Shown: positions 17,612 to 26,522 of the stretch, piece after piece
Position numbering within the stretch: the first letter of the stretch is position 1
Layout of the letters: the number at the start of each line of letters is the position of its first letter
Source: Gammaproteobacteria bacterium
GTDB lineage: Bacteria > Pseudomonadota > Gammaproteobacteria > UBA6429 > Thiohalophilaceae
Length of the DNA stretch: 50,302 bases
NCBI GenBank assembly: GCA_015491815.1
Contig: WFVC01000012.1
Location: 1 to 50,302, forward strand
Direction of reading: 5' to 3'
Position numbers and translations under genes: made by a program
Notes under the pieces: generated by a model
Told to the model about the DNA's origin: nothing
What the model saw: the letters and a program-made list of their open reading frames with translations, nothing else
Database searches by the model: none

Positions 17612-18107
17612 TTTTACAACCTGCGAAACTTCATTTATCCAAATTTAGAATTTTGCTTACGATAGATGCAATTATTTGACCATATTTTAACGTCCATTAT
17701 TTCCGCTGGATCGGCAACCTCATTTTAACTCTAACTGTTATAGCACAGCCCGAATCCATGCGCAGAATAAATGGCGCAAACATCGCAATGAAAAAAGCGG
17801 CATAATTTCGCCACTAAATTAAGTGTTCCTGATTCCAGTACACTATCATTACCGCAGCCCTTTGCAGGTACGATTTCAATCGTACCTGTACGGCTCACCT
17901 GTGCACCCTGCCGGGCATTTCACCCGAAGAATAGAAGCCGCACCTACAGTTTCATCTCTGTTCCATAGGTGGACTGGTATTTGGAACAGCTATTTAGACG
18001 ATTTATTTTCTCACTAACAATACGGCCGGCGACTTATATGGAAAGCTTGCTGCATGTATCTTGCACCAGCAAACTTAACTGGTGACAGATGCATATTGAA
18101 ATACGCC
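17612..18107. other. Intergenic stretch with REP-like repeat
   Basis: About 500 bp without a convincing gene. The left part is AT-rich and should contain the promoter of the VanY operon; 17865-17997 is a composite repeat described separately; the right part carries nothing I recognise. A short plus-strand frame at 17823-18017 runs through the repeat and is not considered coding. Confidence 0.6.
17865..17997. repeat. Composite REP-like element, copy A
   Basis: Begins with a perfect 10-bp hairpin (CAGGTACGAT, loop TTCA, ATCGTACCTG). Further on, GAAGCCGCACCTACA is the complement of the arm at 30471, and the last ~50 bases (ending TATTTGGAACAGCTATTTAG) are nearly the same as the tail of copy B at 33543. 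Shared arms and tail at distant loci indicate a dispersed intergenic repeat family. Confidence 0.75.
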
Positions 18108-18404
18108 TTATTCGCTTTCTGTATCGCCAACCCACGACTGCAGAGCGGCAATAATTTTTTCCGCCTGAGCGCGACTGGAGATATTGAATTTGGATTTCTG
18201 CTGATATTCGCCATTGCGTTTCTGATAGCGGCGAATGCTGTATTTTTCAGGGCCGTATTCTTCTTTTTTTCTATCCCAGTCCTGATACCGGTACATAATC
18301 GTGGACCAGGCGCCCTTGGTGAGCACGATCTTATCTAACTGTTTTGAAACAAGCTGTCCGTCTTCCATATAGTCAACGGTTAATTCATCTACGGTTGTCG
18401 CCAT
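18108..18404 (-). CDS. Hypothetical protein
   Basis: 98 residues, rich in Lys, Tyr and Glu, no membrane segment. Pattern: an N-terminal strand pair (VDELTVDYMEDGQLVSKQLDKIVLTK), then GAWSTIMYRYQDWDRKKEEYGPEKYSIRRYQKRNGEY and a helical end (AQAEKIIAALQSWV). The repeated aromatic/basic residues look like a conserved small domain, but I do not recognise the family. Good RBS (GAGGA) 9 bases before the ATG. Followed upstream by the PilZ gene on the same strand (61 bp gap). Confidence 0.75.
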   Translation of the reverse strand: MATTVDELTVDYMEDGQLVSKQLDKIVLTKGAWSTIMYRYQDWDRKKEEYGPEKYSIRRYQKRNGEYQQKSKFNISSRAQAEKIIAALQSWVGDTESE

Positions 18405-18465
18405 CTACTGGGATCCTCACAAGGTCATATTTTCAGAATAACGGGAGAAACGCCATTGTACGTTA

Positions 18466-18900
18466 TCAGGGCATAGAACTGAACCGCATCCCTCCCGGAA
18501 AACTCGCGGCGTATTTTTTAATCCATTCGAATGCCGCTTCCTGACTGGAGAGCTGGCGGCCTTCGGTTTTCAATACCTGATGGCGGTATTTCTCAATCTG
18601 GAATATCTGCTCCAGCATGCGCACACGATTGGCCTCATCTTCAGCGCCAAAGGTAATTCCCACCTCAAAATGATCGGCCTTTCGCCTGCACCAGACTACC
18701 TGCCCCCGAACTTCAAAAACAGCGTCAGCAACTTTCAGCCGAATCTGCACCCGGAAATCTTTTTCCAGACGCGTCTGACTGTCAAAACAAAGTCCGCCGT
18801 AACTGATATCCAGCAACTGTTCCTTGGAGCTGTCAGTCTTCTGTTCAGCGATGACTTCGATCGGCACGTCGGCCGGATGACGTATATATTTTCTAACCAT
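18466..18900 (-). CDS. PilZ domain protein
   Basis: 144 residues. A PilZ c-di-GMP-binding domain spans about 3-100: RKYIRHPADVP carries the RxxxR-type motif at the N-terminus, and DISYGGLCFDSQ matches the second motif (D/NxSxxG). The last 40 residues are helical. Likely a cytoplasmic c-di-GMP receptor; the GGDEF-EAL protein at 21.5 kb is one possible source of signal, though not an operon partner. Confidence 0.88.
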   Translation of the reverse strand: MVRKYIRHPADVPIEVIAEQKTDSSKEQLLDISYGGLCFDSQTRLEKDFRVQIRLKVADAVFEVRGQVVWCRRKADHFEVGITFGAEDEANRVRMLEQIFQIEKYRHQVLKTEGRQLSSQEAAFEWIKKYAASFPGGMRFSSMP

Positions 18901-19031
18901 GATTGCTCGCGTTCTAATCTTGACGCATTTCAGCCTGAGATGCGTTCATCAAACATGCTGCATAAATCACGCCATTCCCGCATAATCAAGCATCACATAA
19001 TTATTCAGGTTTAAACAGAGCGTTTGATCCC

Positions 19032-20051
19032 GTGTCATCCACTTTTATGCCGCCCGGCTTCAAATTAAGCGCAGGACAAAAACGCGCATTATCGCTGATG
19101 CTTTTTTTCAGCGCCGGCCTCTACCTCAGCTTTGCGCTGCTGGCCGGAAAAGAAAGCCTGTTCACCGCAACTAAACTATTAGGCTTCTCCGGCTGGCTGT
19201 TTATTCTCGCCTGCTCACTGAGCAGCTATTTACTGCGTTTTCTTCGCTGGCAATACTATATTCGCAGTCTGAACAGCCACCTCAGTCAACGCCTGCCGGC
19301 GCCGCTGCATTTCAGTTATTACCTTGCCGGCTTTGCCCTGACCACCACCCCGGCAAAGGCCGGCGAAACCATTCGTTCTTTTTATCTTAAAAGTCATGGC
19401 GTGCGTTTTAATCACAGCCTCGCCAGTTTTTTCTGTGAGCGTTTTCAGGATCTGATCATCGTAACCCTGCTGGCCTCGCTGGCCTTATTGAATTTTTCCG
19501 GTTATCAGCACTTTGTTGTTATCACCGCACTGGTATTGCTGGGACTGCTGGCGGTGCTGCGCAGCCGGAAAATGCCTCGCCGGCTGCATGCGCTGGCCGG
19601 CCTCAGCCATCGACCCCGCCTGCAGCGGATACTCAAACATCTGGCCAACCTGCTTGAATCGGCGCGCACCCTGCTGCAATTACGCCGCCTGTCACTGGGC
19701 ATGCTGCTGGGACTGCTGGCCTGGAGTCTGCAGGGCGTCGCCTTTTATTTTATTCTTTCGCGTCTGGGTGCGCCCCTGCCACTGAGCATCGCATTGTCGA
19801 TTTACGCCATCAGCCTGCTGGCCGGCGCGCTGTCATTTATTCCCGGCGGCATTGGCGCCACCGAAGCGGTGATGTACCTGCTGCTCAGTCAGGCCGGGCT
19901 GGATAATGCATCCGCGTTGGTGATTCCCATTATCAGCCGGGTCTCAACGCTCTGGTTCGCCGTCCTGCTGGGATTATTGGCCTCGCTGTATCTCAGTCTT
20001 CGCCGGCAGAATCACTCAGACAAGCGCAAACCACAAAGGCAGACTGACTAA
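19032..20051 (+). CDS. Flippase-like integral membrane protein (UPF0104/YbhN family)
   Basis: 339 residues with about eight transmembrane helices, for example LMLFFSAGLYLSFALLAG, LFILACSLSSYLLRFL and ALSIYAISLLAGALSFIPGGIGATEAVMYLLLSQAG. The last is the conserved signature of the lysylphosphatidylglycerol synthase transmembrane/YbhN family, related to lipid flippases. The catalytic aminoacyl domain of MprF is absent. GTG start. It overlaps the convergent carrier gene by 36 bp at the 3' end. The substrate is unknown, probably a lipid or lipid-linked molecule. Confidence 0.85.
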   Translation: MSSTFMPPGFKLSAGQKRALSLMLFFSAGLYLSFALLAGKESLFTATKLLGFSGWLFILACSLSSYLLRFLRWQYYIRSLNSHLSQRLPAPLHFSYYLAGFALTTTPAKAGETIRSFYLKSHGVRFNHSLASFFCERFQDLIIVTLLASLALLNFSGYQHFVVITALVLLGLLAVLRSRKMPRRLHALAGLSHRPRLQRILKHLANLLESARTLLQLRRLSLGMLLGLLAWSLQGVAFYFILSRLGAPLPLSIALSIYAISLLAGALSFIPGGIGATEAVMYLLLSQAGLDNASALVIPIISRVSTLWFAVLLGLLASLYLSLRRQNHSDKRKPQRQTD

Positions 20052-20927
20052 AGACAGCAGGGTGGTCACTGTCACCGCCAGCGCATAAAGCGTGGTATCC
20101 AGCCGAAAACGATCACACAACACCAGTCCCAGCACCATGCTCGGCATCGCCGCTTCCAGCACCACTGCGGATAGCAACTCACCCTCCAGTCCCAGCGGTT
20201 TGGCCAGTTGCCAGATCAGCAGCGGCGTCAACAGCAACTGGATGGTACTCACCAGCATCAACGGCGGGATCTGGCGCATGGAAATACTGCGCCATTGCAG
20301 ACTCAGACCCAGCGCCACCAGCATCAGGGGAATAACCGTATCCCCGAGCAAATTGAGAACAATCTCCAGACTGCCGTTTAAGGGAACCCCGAGCAGGTTT
20401 AAACTGCTTCCGATTATCGCCGCCCACAGCGGGGGAATTTTCAGCAGGCGGCGCATAAATCCCGCGTCATCCTCGCCTTCGCCAAAATGCTGGGCAACCA
20501 GCACGCCGATGGTGAACAGCAAGGGGGTCGCGGCAAACAGATCATATTGAATCGCCACGCTGCGCGCCCAGTCGCCAAAGGTCGTCTGTAACACCGGCAG
20601 GCCCAGATAGGTGGCGTTAGGAAAGGCCGAGGCCAGCATGATCGCCCCGGTCACGCTGGCGGGCATTCGACAGGCTCGGCAGGCCAGTCCGCTGACGATC
20701 AGCGCGAAAATAGTGCCTGAGCTGGACAATAGACTGATTCTTAACGAATCCAGACCAATCGGCGTGCGCCACAACACCACCAGCACCAGCGCCGGCAGAA
20801 ACAGGTAATACACCGATTCGGTCAGGCTGTGGCGCACCTGTTCCGGACTCAGCTTGCCCGGGCGCAGGAAGCGCCAGCCCACGCCGCAGGCAATCAGCGC
20901 GATCATTTGTATCAGGGTTTCAAACAT
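20016..20927 (-). CDS. Auxin efflux carrier (AEC) family transporter
   Basis: 303 residues with about ten hydrophobic helices in a 5+5 arrangement. Family features: ASAFPNATYLGLPVLQTTFG in helix 4, and VLEAAMPSMVLGLVLCDRF in the second half. AEC proteins move small organic acids such as malate or malonate in bacteria. Stands alone; overlaps the convergent UPF0104 gene tail-to-tail by 36 bp. Divergent from gloA with a 93-bp shared upstream region. Confidence 0.9.
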   Translation of the reverse strand: MFETLIQMIALIACGVGWRFLRPGKLSPEQVRHSLTESVYYLFLPALVLVVLWRTPIGLDSLRISLLSSSGTIFALIVSGLACRACRMPASVTGAIMLASAFPNATYLGLPVLQTTFGDWARSVAIQYDLFAATPLLFTIGVLVAQHFGEGEDDAGFMRRLLKIPPLWAAIIGSSLNLLGVPLNGSLEIVLNLLGDTVIPLMLVALGLSLQWRSISMRQIPPLMLVSTIQLLLTPLLIWQLAKPLGLEGELLSAVVLEAAMPSMVLGLVLCDRFRLDTTLYALAVTVTTLLSLVSLPLWFALV

Positions 20928-21020
20928 GGCGTGATTCTACCTGAGAAACCGCGACATCTTCATGAAATTGTTCTGTGCTATAGTCTGCTTCCATTCAAGA
21001 CTATGATTTTGTGAGGAATT

Positions 21021-21404
21021 ATGCGCCTACTTCATACCATGCTGCGGGTTGCCGATCTGCCCCGCTCCATTGATTTTTACACCAAAATTATGGGTATGAC
21101 CCTGCTGCGTCAAAAGGATTACCCCGACGGCTCCTTTACCCTGGCCTTTCTCGGCTATGGTCCCGAGTCGGAACAAACAGTGATTGAGTTAACATATAAC
21201 TGGGGGATCAATAATTATAATATGGGTACTGCCTTTGGTCATATCGCCATCGAGGTGGAGAATGTATATGATGCCTGTGATGCGATTAAGGCACAGGGAG
21301 GAAAAATTATTCGTGATGCCGGACCGATGAACGCTGGCAGCACCATTATTGCCTTCGTCGAAGATCCAGACGGCTACCAGATTGAACTCATCGGCAAAAA
21401 GTAG
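21021..21404 (+). CDS. gloA: Lactoylglutathione lyase (glyoxalase I)
   Basis: Isomerises the methylglyoxal-glutathione hemithioacetal to S-lactoylglutathione. 127 residues. All four metal ligands of the E. coli enzyme are at the same positions: His5, Glu56, His74 and Glu122. This is the Ni/Co-type short glyoxalase I. RBS GTGAGGAATT before the ATG. The PAS-GGDEF-EAL gene follows on the same strand. Confidence 0.96.
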   Translation: MRLLHTMLRVADLPRSIDFYTKIMGMTLLRQKDYPDGSFTLAFLGYGPESEQTVIELTYNWGINNYNMGTAFGHIAIEVENVYDACDAIKAQGGKIIRDAGPMNAGSTIIAFVEDPDGYQIELIGKK

Positions 21405-21476
21405 CGAAGACACCCAACACTGTACGCAGTGATCGCGCCGGCGATAACCGGCATCCATTTCAGGCTGACATGCTGC

Positions 21477-23570
21477 ATGATGAAGATAAACGATGACTGT
21501 CAGTTGTTAAAAAAACTGGGCATCCACTCCTGTGATGATGTCAACCGGGAATTGTACGCCCTGTTAAAAAACATCCGGGATATTTACTGCCGCACGAACA
21601 CCGAACAACATATTATTCTGATTTCCGACGCCGTCGAGCAGCATCTTGGCTATAACAGTGACGAGCTCACCGGCCTCAGCCTCGAAAACCTGTTTGCCGA
21701 GCCGCAGGACTACCGCAACTTTATCGAACAGCTCAATGAAAAGGGTCATCTGGAGCAGCATCAGGTAAAACTGAAACACCAAAACGGCGACAACATCTGG
21801 TTCGCCATTCATGCCGGTTACCGCTATGACCGCGAGGGTAAAAAGCTTGGCATTGAAACCAGTTGTCAGAATATTGATCTGCAAAAAGAACAGCAGTCCA
21901 TGCTCGATCACCTTAACCGCATCACCGAGCAGACCGCTGACATCGTGGTGATTACCGATGTGCATGGCATCATCGAATACGTCAATCCCGCGTTTGAAAA
22001 AATCACCGGCTTCAGTCCGGCTGAAGTGCTGGGTAAAAATCCCAACCTGTTTTCCTCTGATCAGCAAAGCGAGGAATTCTACGCCCACATGTGGAGCACC
22101 CTGCTGGCCGGTAAAGTCTACCGCAACAACCTGATCAACAAACGCAAGGATGGCTCGCTCTATCATGCGGAAATCACCATCACCCCGCTGATCGATGATA
22201 ACGCCGATATTACCCATTTTATCGCCACCGCCCGGGATATCTCCGATCACATCAGAGACAAAGTACGGCTGAAACATATAATTCATCACGACACGCTGAC
22301 GGATCTTCCCAACCGCAGTCTGTTCCTGGATCGCCTGCAACAGGCTATCTCCAAAGCCCACCACCATCATCGACTGGTGGCGGTGCTGTTTCTCGATCTG
22401 GATCGTTTTAAAAATATCAACGACAGCCTCGGCCACACCGCCGGCGATCAGCTTCTGCAACAACTCGGGGAACGGTTCCGCGCCACCATCCGCGAAGGCG
22501 ACACCATCGCCCGCTTTGGCGGCGACGAGTTTGTGATTCTACTGGATGATTTTGATTCGGACAGCAGCCTCTCGCTCATCGCGCAGAAAATACTGAACTC
22601 ACTGGCGACCCCGTTTGAAATCAGCGGTCACGAAATATTTATCACCGCCAGCATCGGCATCAGCATTTGCCCCCACGACGGCGAAGATCCCGAGACCCTG
22701 CTGCGCAATGCGGACATCGCCATGTATCGCGCCAAGGAACTGGGTAAAAATAATTTCCAGTATTATTCCGAATCCATGACTGCGCGCGTATTCGAGCGCA
22801 TGACCCTGGAAAATAATTTACGTCACGCGCTCGAACGCAATGAATTTATTCTGCATTACCAGCCTCAGGTGGATGCGCGCAGCGGCAAGATATTCGGCGT
22901 CGAAGCGCTGCTGCGCTGGCGCCACCCCGAGCTGGGACTGGTCATGCCCAACAACTTTATCTCCCTGCTGGAAGAGACCGGGCTGATTGAACCCGTCGGC
23001 ATCTGGGTGCTGGAAACCGCCTGCAGGCAATCGCAGCAGTGGCATGAATCCGGCATGGGCTTTGTGCACATGTCGGTGAATCTCTCCAGCCGTCAGTTCA
23101 ATAACAGTGAGTTCATCAGCTCATTGCAGAACATTATCGAAGAAACCGGAGTGAACCCGGAATATCTGGAACTGGAACTCACCGAAAGCATGCTCATGCG
23201 CAACACCAGCAGCACCATCGCCGCGCTGAAAAGTCTGAATGATCTGGGCGTGCGCTTTGCCATTGATGACTTTGGCACCGGCTATTCGTCGCTCAACTAC
23301 CTGCGCCGTTTTCCCATTGAAACGATTAAGATCGATCGTTCATTCATTCGTGATATTACCCATGATAACGATGACCGCGCCATTTGCTCCGCGATTATCG
23401 GCATGACCCGGAGCCTGTCGTTGAATGTTATCGCCGAAGGCGTGGAAACCGATGGCCAGCTTGATTTTCTGAAAACCAAAGACTGTCATTATATACAGGG
23501 CAATGTTTTCAGCCCGGCGATTCCGGCAGAAGCGATGACCAAAATGCTGGCGGATCAGTTGCGAAACTGA
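21477..23570 (+). CDS. PAS-PAS-GGDEF-EAL protein (c-di-GMP turnover)
   Basis: About 697 residues from ATG 21477 (an in-frame GTG at 21429 would add 16). Two PAS domains in the first ~260 residues (SDAVEQHLGYNSDELTG; VDVHGIIEYVNPAFEKITG-like region). GGDEF domain with intact RFGGDEF, preceded by HHDTLTDLPNR. EAL domain with EALLRWRHP, an intact ELTESMLM and DDFGTGYSS. Both catalytic signatures are complete, so it could make and break c-di-GMP. No transmembrane segment, so it is cytoplasmic and senses through PAS. Confidence 0.94.
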   Translation: MMKINDDCQLLKKLGIHSCDDVNRELYALLKNIRDIYCRTNTEQHIILISDAVEQHLGYNSDELTGLSLENLFAEPQDYRNFIEQLNEKGHLEQHQVKLKHQNGDNIWFAIHAGYRYDREGKKLGIETSCQNIDLQKEQQSMLDHLNRITEQTADIVVITDVHGIIEYVNPAFEKITGFSPAEVLGKNPNLFSSDQQSEEFYAHMWSTLLAGKVYRNNLINKRKDGSLYHAEITITPLIDDNADITHFIATARDISDHIRDKVRLKHIIHHDTLTDLPNRSLFLDRLQQAISKAHHHHRLVAVLFLDLDRFKNINDSLGHTAGDQLLQQLGERFRATIREGDTIARFGGDEFVILLDDFDSDSSLSLIAQKILNSLATPFEISGHEIFITASIGISICPHDGEDPETLLRNADIAMYRAKELGKNNFQYYSESMTARVFERMTLENNLRHALERNEFILHYQPQVDARSGKIFGVEALLRWRHPELGLVMPNNFISLLEETGLIEPVGIWVLETACRQSQQWHESGMGFVHMSVNLSSRQFNNSEFISSLQNIIEETGVNPEYLELELTESMLMRNTSSTIAALKSLNDLGVRFAIDDFGTGYSSLNYLRRFPIETIKIDRSFIRDITHDNDDRAICSAIIGMTRSLSLNVIAEGVETDGQLDFLKTKDCHYIQGNVFSPAIPAEAMTKMLADQLRN

Positions 23571-23585
23571 GGCCACAAACACACT

Positions 23586-23942
23586 TTAATCATACTCATT
23601 ATATTTTTTCGAACTGCCGCGAACTTTTTCCGCGGGATATTTTTCATTATTAATTTTTATTTTTTCTTCAACCGCGGCAAGAATGTCAACTTCAAGCTCG
23701 CTGCACAGGCGCATGAGATAAATAAAAATATCCGCCATCTCCAACGACACCGCATGTTTTTTTTCCGCATCCAGCGCCTTGCTCTGCGCTTCACTCAACC
23801 ACTGAAAATGTTCCAGCAGTTCCGAGGCCTCCACCGACAGGGCCATAACCAGATTCTTGGGCGCATGAAACTGTTCCCAGTCCCGCAGGCGGGCAAATTC
23901 GAGTAACTCTTTTTGCAGCGTTGACAGATCACATTTGGCCAT
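23586..23942 (-). CDS. MazG-like nucleotide pyrophosphohydrolase
   Basis: 118 residues, all-alpha NTP-PPase of the dCTP pyrophosphatase (XTP3TPA-like) type. The metal-binding motif is seen: SVEASELLEHFQW (ExxE) and EMADIFIYLMRLC (ExxD). It would hydrolyse non-canonical or excess dNTPs to monophosphates. Convergent with the GGDEF-EAL gene (15 bp gap). Weak RBS. Confidence 0.93.
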   Translation of the reverse strand: MAKCDLSTLQKELLEFARLRDWEQFHAPKNLVMALSVEASELLEHFQWLSEAQSKALDAEKKHAVSLEMADIFIYLMRLCSELEVDILAAVEEKIKINNEKYPAEKVRGSSKKYNEYD

Positions 23943-24045
23943 GAGCAGGGCGCCCCGGGAAAAAAATCAAGCTGGAATATAAACAGAAAAGGAAAGGCGA
24001 GACAAACACCGCCCCGGAAAACCGGGGCCGGCTTGAAAACAGAAA

Positions 24046-24264
24046 TTATTGCTGCAGCAGAGAACGGGCGGCCTGTTGCAGATTGCGGCTCAGTTCCAGT
24101 GAATACCAGGCATTCATATCCACCACGCTTCGGTTGCCGTCCAGATATTCAATTAATACCGACTCTGGCTGCTGGTGACGCCAGGCCATGAGTTTGACTT
24201 TCATCAGTTTGCCGGTTCGATTGACGTACCAGGCGCCAACCACGGGTTGTTGCTTTGTAAACAT
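24046..24264 (-). CDS. Hypothetical small protein
   Basis: 72 residues. Mostly strands: VVGAWYVNRTGKLMKVKLMAWRHQQPESVLIEYLDGNRSVVDMNAWYSLELSRN, with conserved-looking aromatic and basic positions, then a short helical end. It may be a small beta-barrel, but I do not recognise the family. RBS AGGGGA upstream of ATG. The 248 bp upstream, up to ilvD, is AT-rich and should hold its promoter. Confidence 0.7.
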   Translation of the reverse strand: MFTKQQPVVGAWYVNRTGKLMKVKLMAWRHQQPESVLIEYLDGNRSVVDMNAWYSLELSRNLQQAARSLLQQ

Positions 24265-24512
24265 AGTAGTTTCCCCTGCGCACCTTGTTTGTTATTGCAT
24301 GACTACATTGGTGTCTTTGAACGTGCTCCAGTCTAACAAATTCCGAAACTATTTGTACGTACCTAATTATGCATAGATTTTAACCACCCCAAAAAACCAA
24401 TGGTGGTACAAAAAAACTTAATGTCTTTAATTACAATAACTTAAATCCCCACAAAAACAGCTCGTCAATATTATGACGACTGATCTCCATCAATTTTATG
24501 GCTCAAACCTGA

Positions 24513-26192
24513 CTACTCATCCGTTACGCAACCAGTGGAGGCATCCTTAACATTCTTGATGTATTTGAACAGCGTGCCCCGCGTCGCTTTATAGGCGGGC
24601 ATCACCCAGTCCTTACGCCGTTGCTGCATCTCCGCCTCACTGACATCCACATTCAGAGACTGGGTTTCAGCATCGATAGAAATCACATCGCCATTGCGGA
24701 TCAGACCAATCGGCCCGCCTTCCTGCGCCTCCGGCACCACATGGCCGATGATGAAACCGTGCGAGCCACCGGAAAAACGACCATCGGTGATCAACGCCAC
24801 ATCCTTGCCCAGACCCGCGCCCATGATGGCGGAGGTCGGGGTCAGCATTTCGGGCATGCCGGGGCCACCCTTCGGGCCTTCATAACGAATCACCACCACT
24901 TCCCCCTTCTGAACTTCATTGTTCTCCAGCCCGGCCAGCATATCTTCTTCACAGTCGTAGACCCGCGCCGGGCCTGAGAACTGCAGGCCTTCCTTGCCGG
25001 TGATTTTGGCGACGGAACCGCCGGGCGCCAGATTGCCTTTGAGGATCTGAATGTGGCCGGTTTTTTTGATCGGTTTATCCAGCGGCATGAACACGTCCTG
25101 ACCTTCTTTCAGCCCCGGCAGGGCCGCCAGATTTTCGGCCACCGTCTTGCCCGTGACGGTCATGCAGTCGCCGTTGATCAGACCTTCGGCCAGCAGGTAT
25201 TTCATGACTGCCGGCGTGCCGCCGACATTGTGCAGATCTTCCATCACATATTTGCCACTGGGTTTGAGATCGGCAAGGAAGGGAATGCGATCGCTGACCG
25301 CCTGAAAATCATCCAGCGTCAGCGGGACATCCACCGCGCGCGCCATCGCGATAAGATGCAGCACGGCATTGGTGGAGCCGCCCAGCGCAATCACTATCAC
25401 CATGGCGTTCTCGAAGGCCTCGCGGGTCATGATGTCACGGGGCTTGATATCGTGTTCGAGCAGATAGCGAATCGCTTTGCCGGCGGCCAGACATTCCTCG
25501 CGCTTGCCGGGATCCACCGCCGGAATCGATGAGCTATAGGGCAGGCTCATGCCCAGCGCTTCAATCGCCGAAGCCATGGTATTCGCGGTGTACATGCCGC
25601 CGCAGGCGCCCGGGCCGGGACAGGATTTCTCGACGATTTCCTCGCGCTCCTCATCGCTGATCTTGTGCGCGAGAAACTCCCCGTAACTCTGAAAAGCGGA
25701 CACCACATCCAGGGTTTTGTCTTTCAGATGACCGGGTTTGATAGTGCCGCCGTAGATCATCAGAGCCGGGCGGTTGACCCGGCCCATGGCGATCATCACG
25801 CCGGGCATATTTTTATCGCAACCGGGAATGGAAATATTCGCGTCATACCACTGCGCGCACATGACGGTTTCAATCGAGTCGGCAATGATGTCGCGTGATT
25901 GCAGTGAGTAGCTCATGCCGTCGGTGCCCATGGAAATCCCGTCGGACACGCCAATGGTGTTAAAGCGCATGCTCACCAGTCCGGCGCTTTCCACGCCTTC
26001 CTTGACCATCGCGGCCAAATCGTTGAGATGCATATTGCAGGTATTGCCTTCCCACCAGACGCTGGAAATTCCCACCTCAGCCTTGTCCATATCTTCACGG
26101 CGCAGGCCGGCGCCATAGAGCATGGCCTGAGAGGCGCCCTGTGATTTGGGCTGAGTGATCCGGGAACTGACTTTGTTGAGCTTGTCTGACAT
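24513..26192 (-). CDS. ilvD: Dihydroxy-acid dehydratase
   Basis: Fe-S enzyme that dehydrates dihydroxy-acids to keto-acids in valine and isoleucine synthesis. 559 residues, the shorter of the two common IlvD length classes (E. coli ~616). Cys motifs are complete: [16 protein letters not shown] and [13 protein letters not shown]-terminal [15 protein letters not shown] is the substrate-site signature. Single gene, no other ilv genes in the window. Confidence 0.97.
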   Translation of the reverse strand: MSDKLNKVSSRITQPKSQGASQAMLYGAGLRREDMDKAEVGISSVWWEGNTCNMHLNDLAAMVKEGVESAGLVSMRFNTIGVSDGISMGTDGMSYSLQSRDIIADSIETVMCAQWYDANISIPGCDKNMPGVMIAMGRVNRPALMIYGGTIKPGHLKDKTLDVVSAFQSYGEFLAHKISDEEREEIVEKSCPGPGACGGMYTANTMASAIEALGMSLPYSSSIPAVDPGKREECLAAGKAIRYLLEHDIKPRDIMTREAFENAMVIVIALGGSTNAVLHLIAMARAVDVPLTLDDFQAVSDRIPFLADLKPSGKYVMEDLHNVGGTPAVMKYLLAEGLINGDCMTVTGKTVAENLAALPGLKEGQDVFMPLDKPIKKTGHIQILKGNLAPGGSVAKITGKEGLQFSGPARVYDCEEDMLAGLENNEVQKGEVVVIRYEGPKGGPGMPEMLTPTSAIMGAGLGKDVALITDGRFSGGSHGFIIGHVVPEAQEGGPIGLIRNGDVISIDAETQSLNVDVSEAEMQQRRKDWVMPAYKATRGTLFKYIKNVKDASTGCVTDE

Positions 26193-26522
26193 GAAGGCTT
26201 CTCCGCTAAAACGTAAAAATCGGTGCGTTTCTAAATCCGTCGCGCATTATAAATCAATCCACCCGGCGGTGTAGTGAAAAACCGTCCGCAAATCGGGCTA
26301 ATTATTAAAGAATCAGGGTCAATATTCCCGCATCGCTGCCGATAAGGCCTGTACACAGGAATCGCAAAGCGGAAAAAGCTATTTCGCTTTATTGCCATAA
26401 TGTCGGCAGATGTTTTCATTTTGCGACTTAATCTTGCTGTCAGGGCAGAGTGGATCTGCTATAACAATTACTTAGGTAATTTTTCCTGAAACAGGTTTAA
26501 CTTTTAATTACGCAGACAAAGC
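26193..26522. other. Divergent promoter region of ilvD and slt
   Basis: 330 bp between two divergently transcribed genes. AT-rich near both ends. No clear leader peptide, attenuator or riboswitch was found, and no named operator. Confidence 0.5.

Noticed and set aside
17823-18017. Plus-strand 64-residue frame
   Set aside because: It runs through the REP-like repeat, has no RBS and an unlikely composition.
21564-22463. Long minus-strand frame (299 residues) inside the PAS-GGDEF-EAL gene
   Set aside because: Exact antisense of well-supported coding sequence; composition is an artefact of codon bias.
26193-26522. Possible branched-chain amino acid leader or riboswitch before ilvD/slt
   Set aside because: No short Leu/Val/Ile-rich peptide and no recognisable switch fold.
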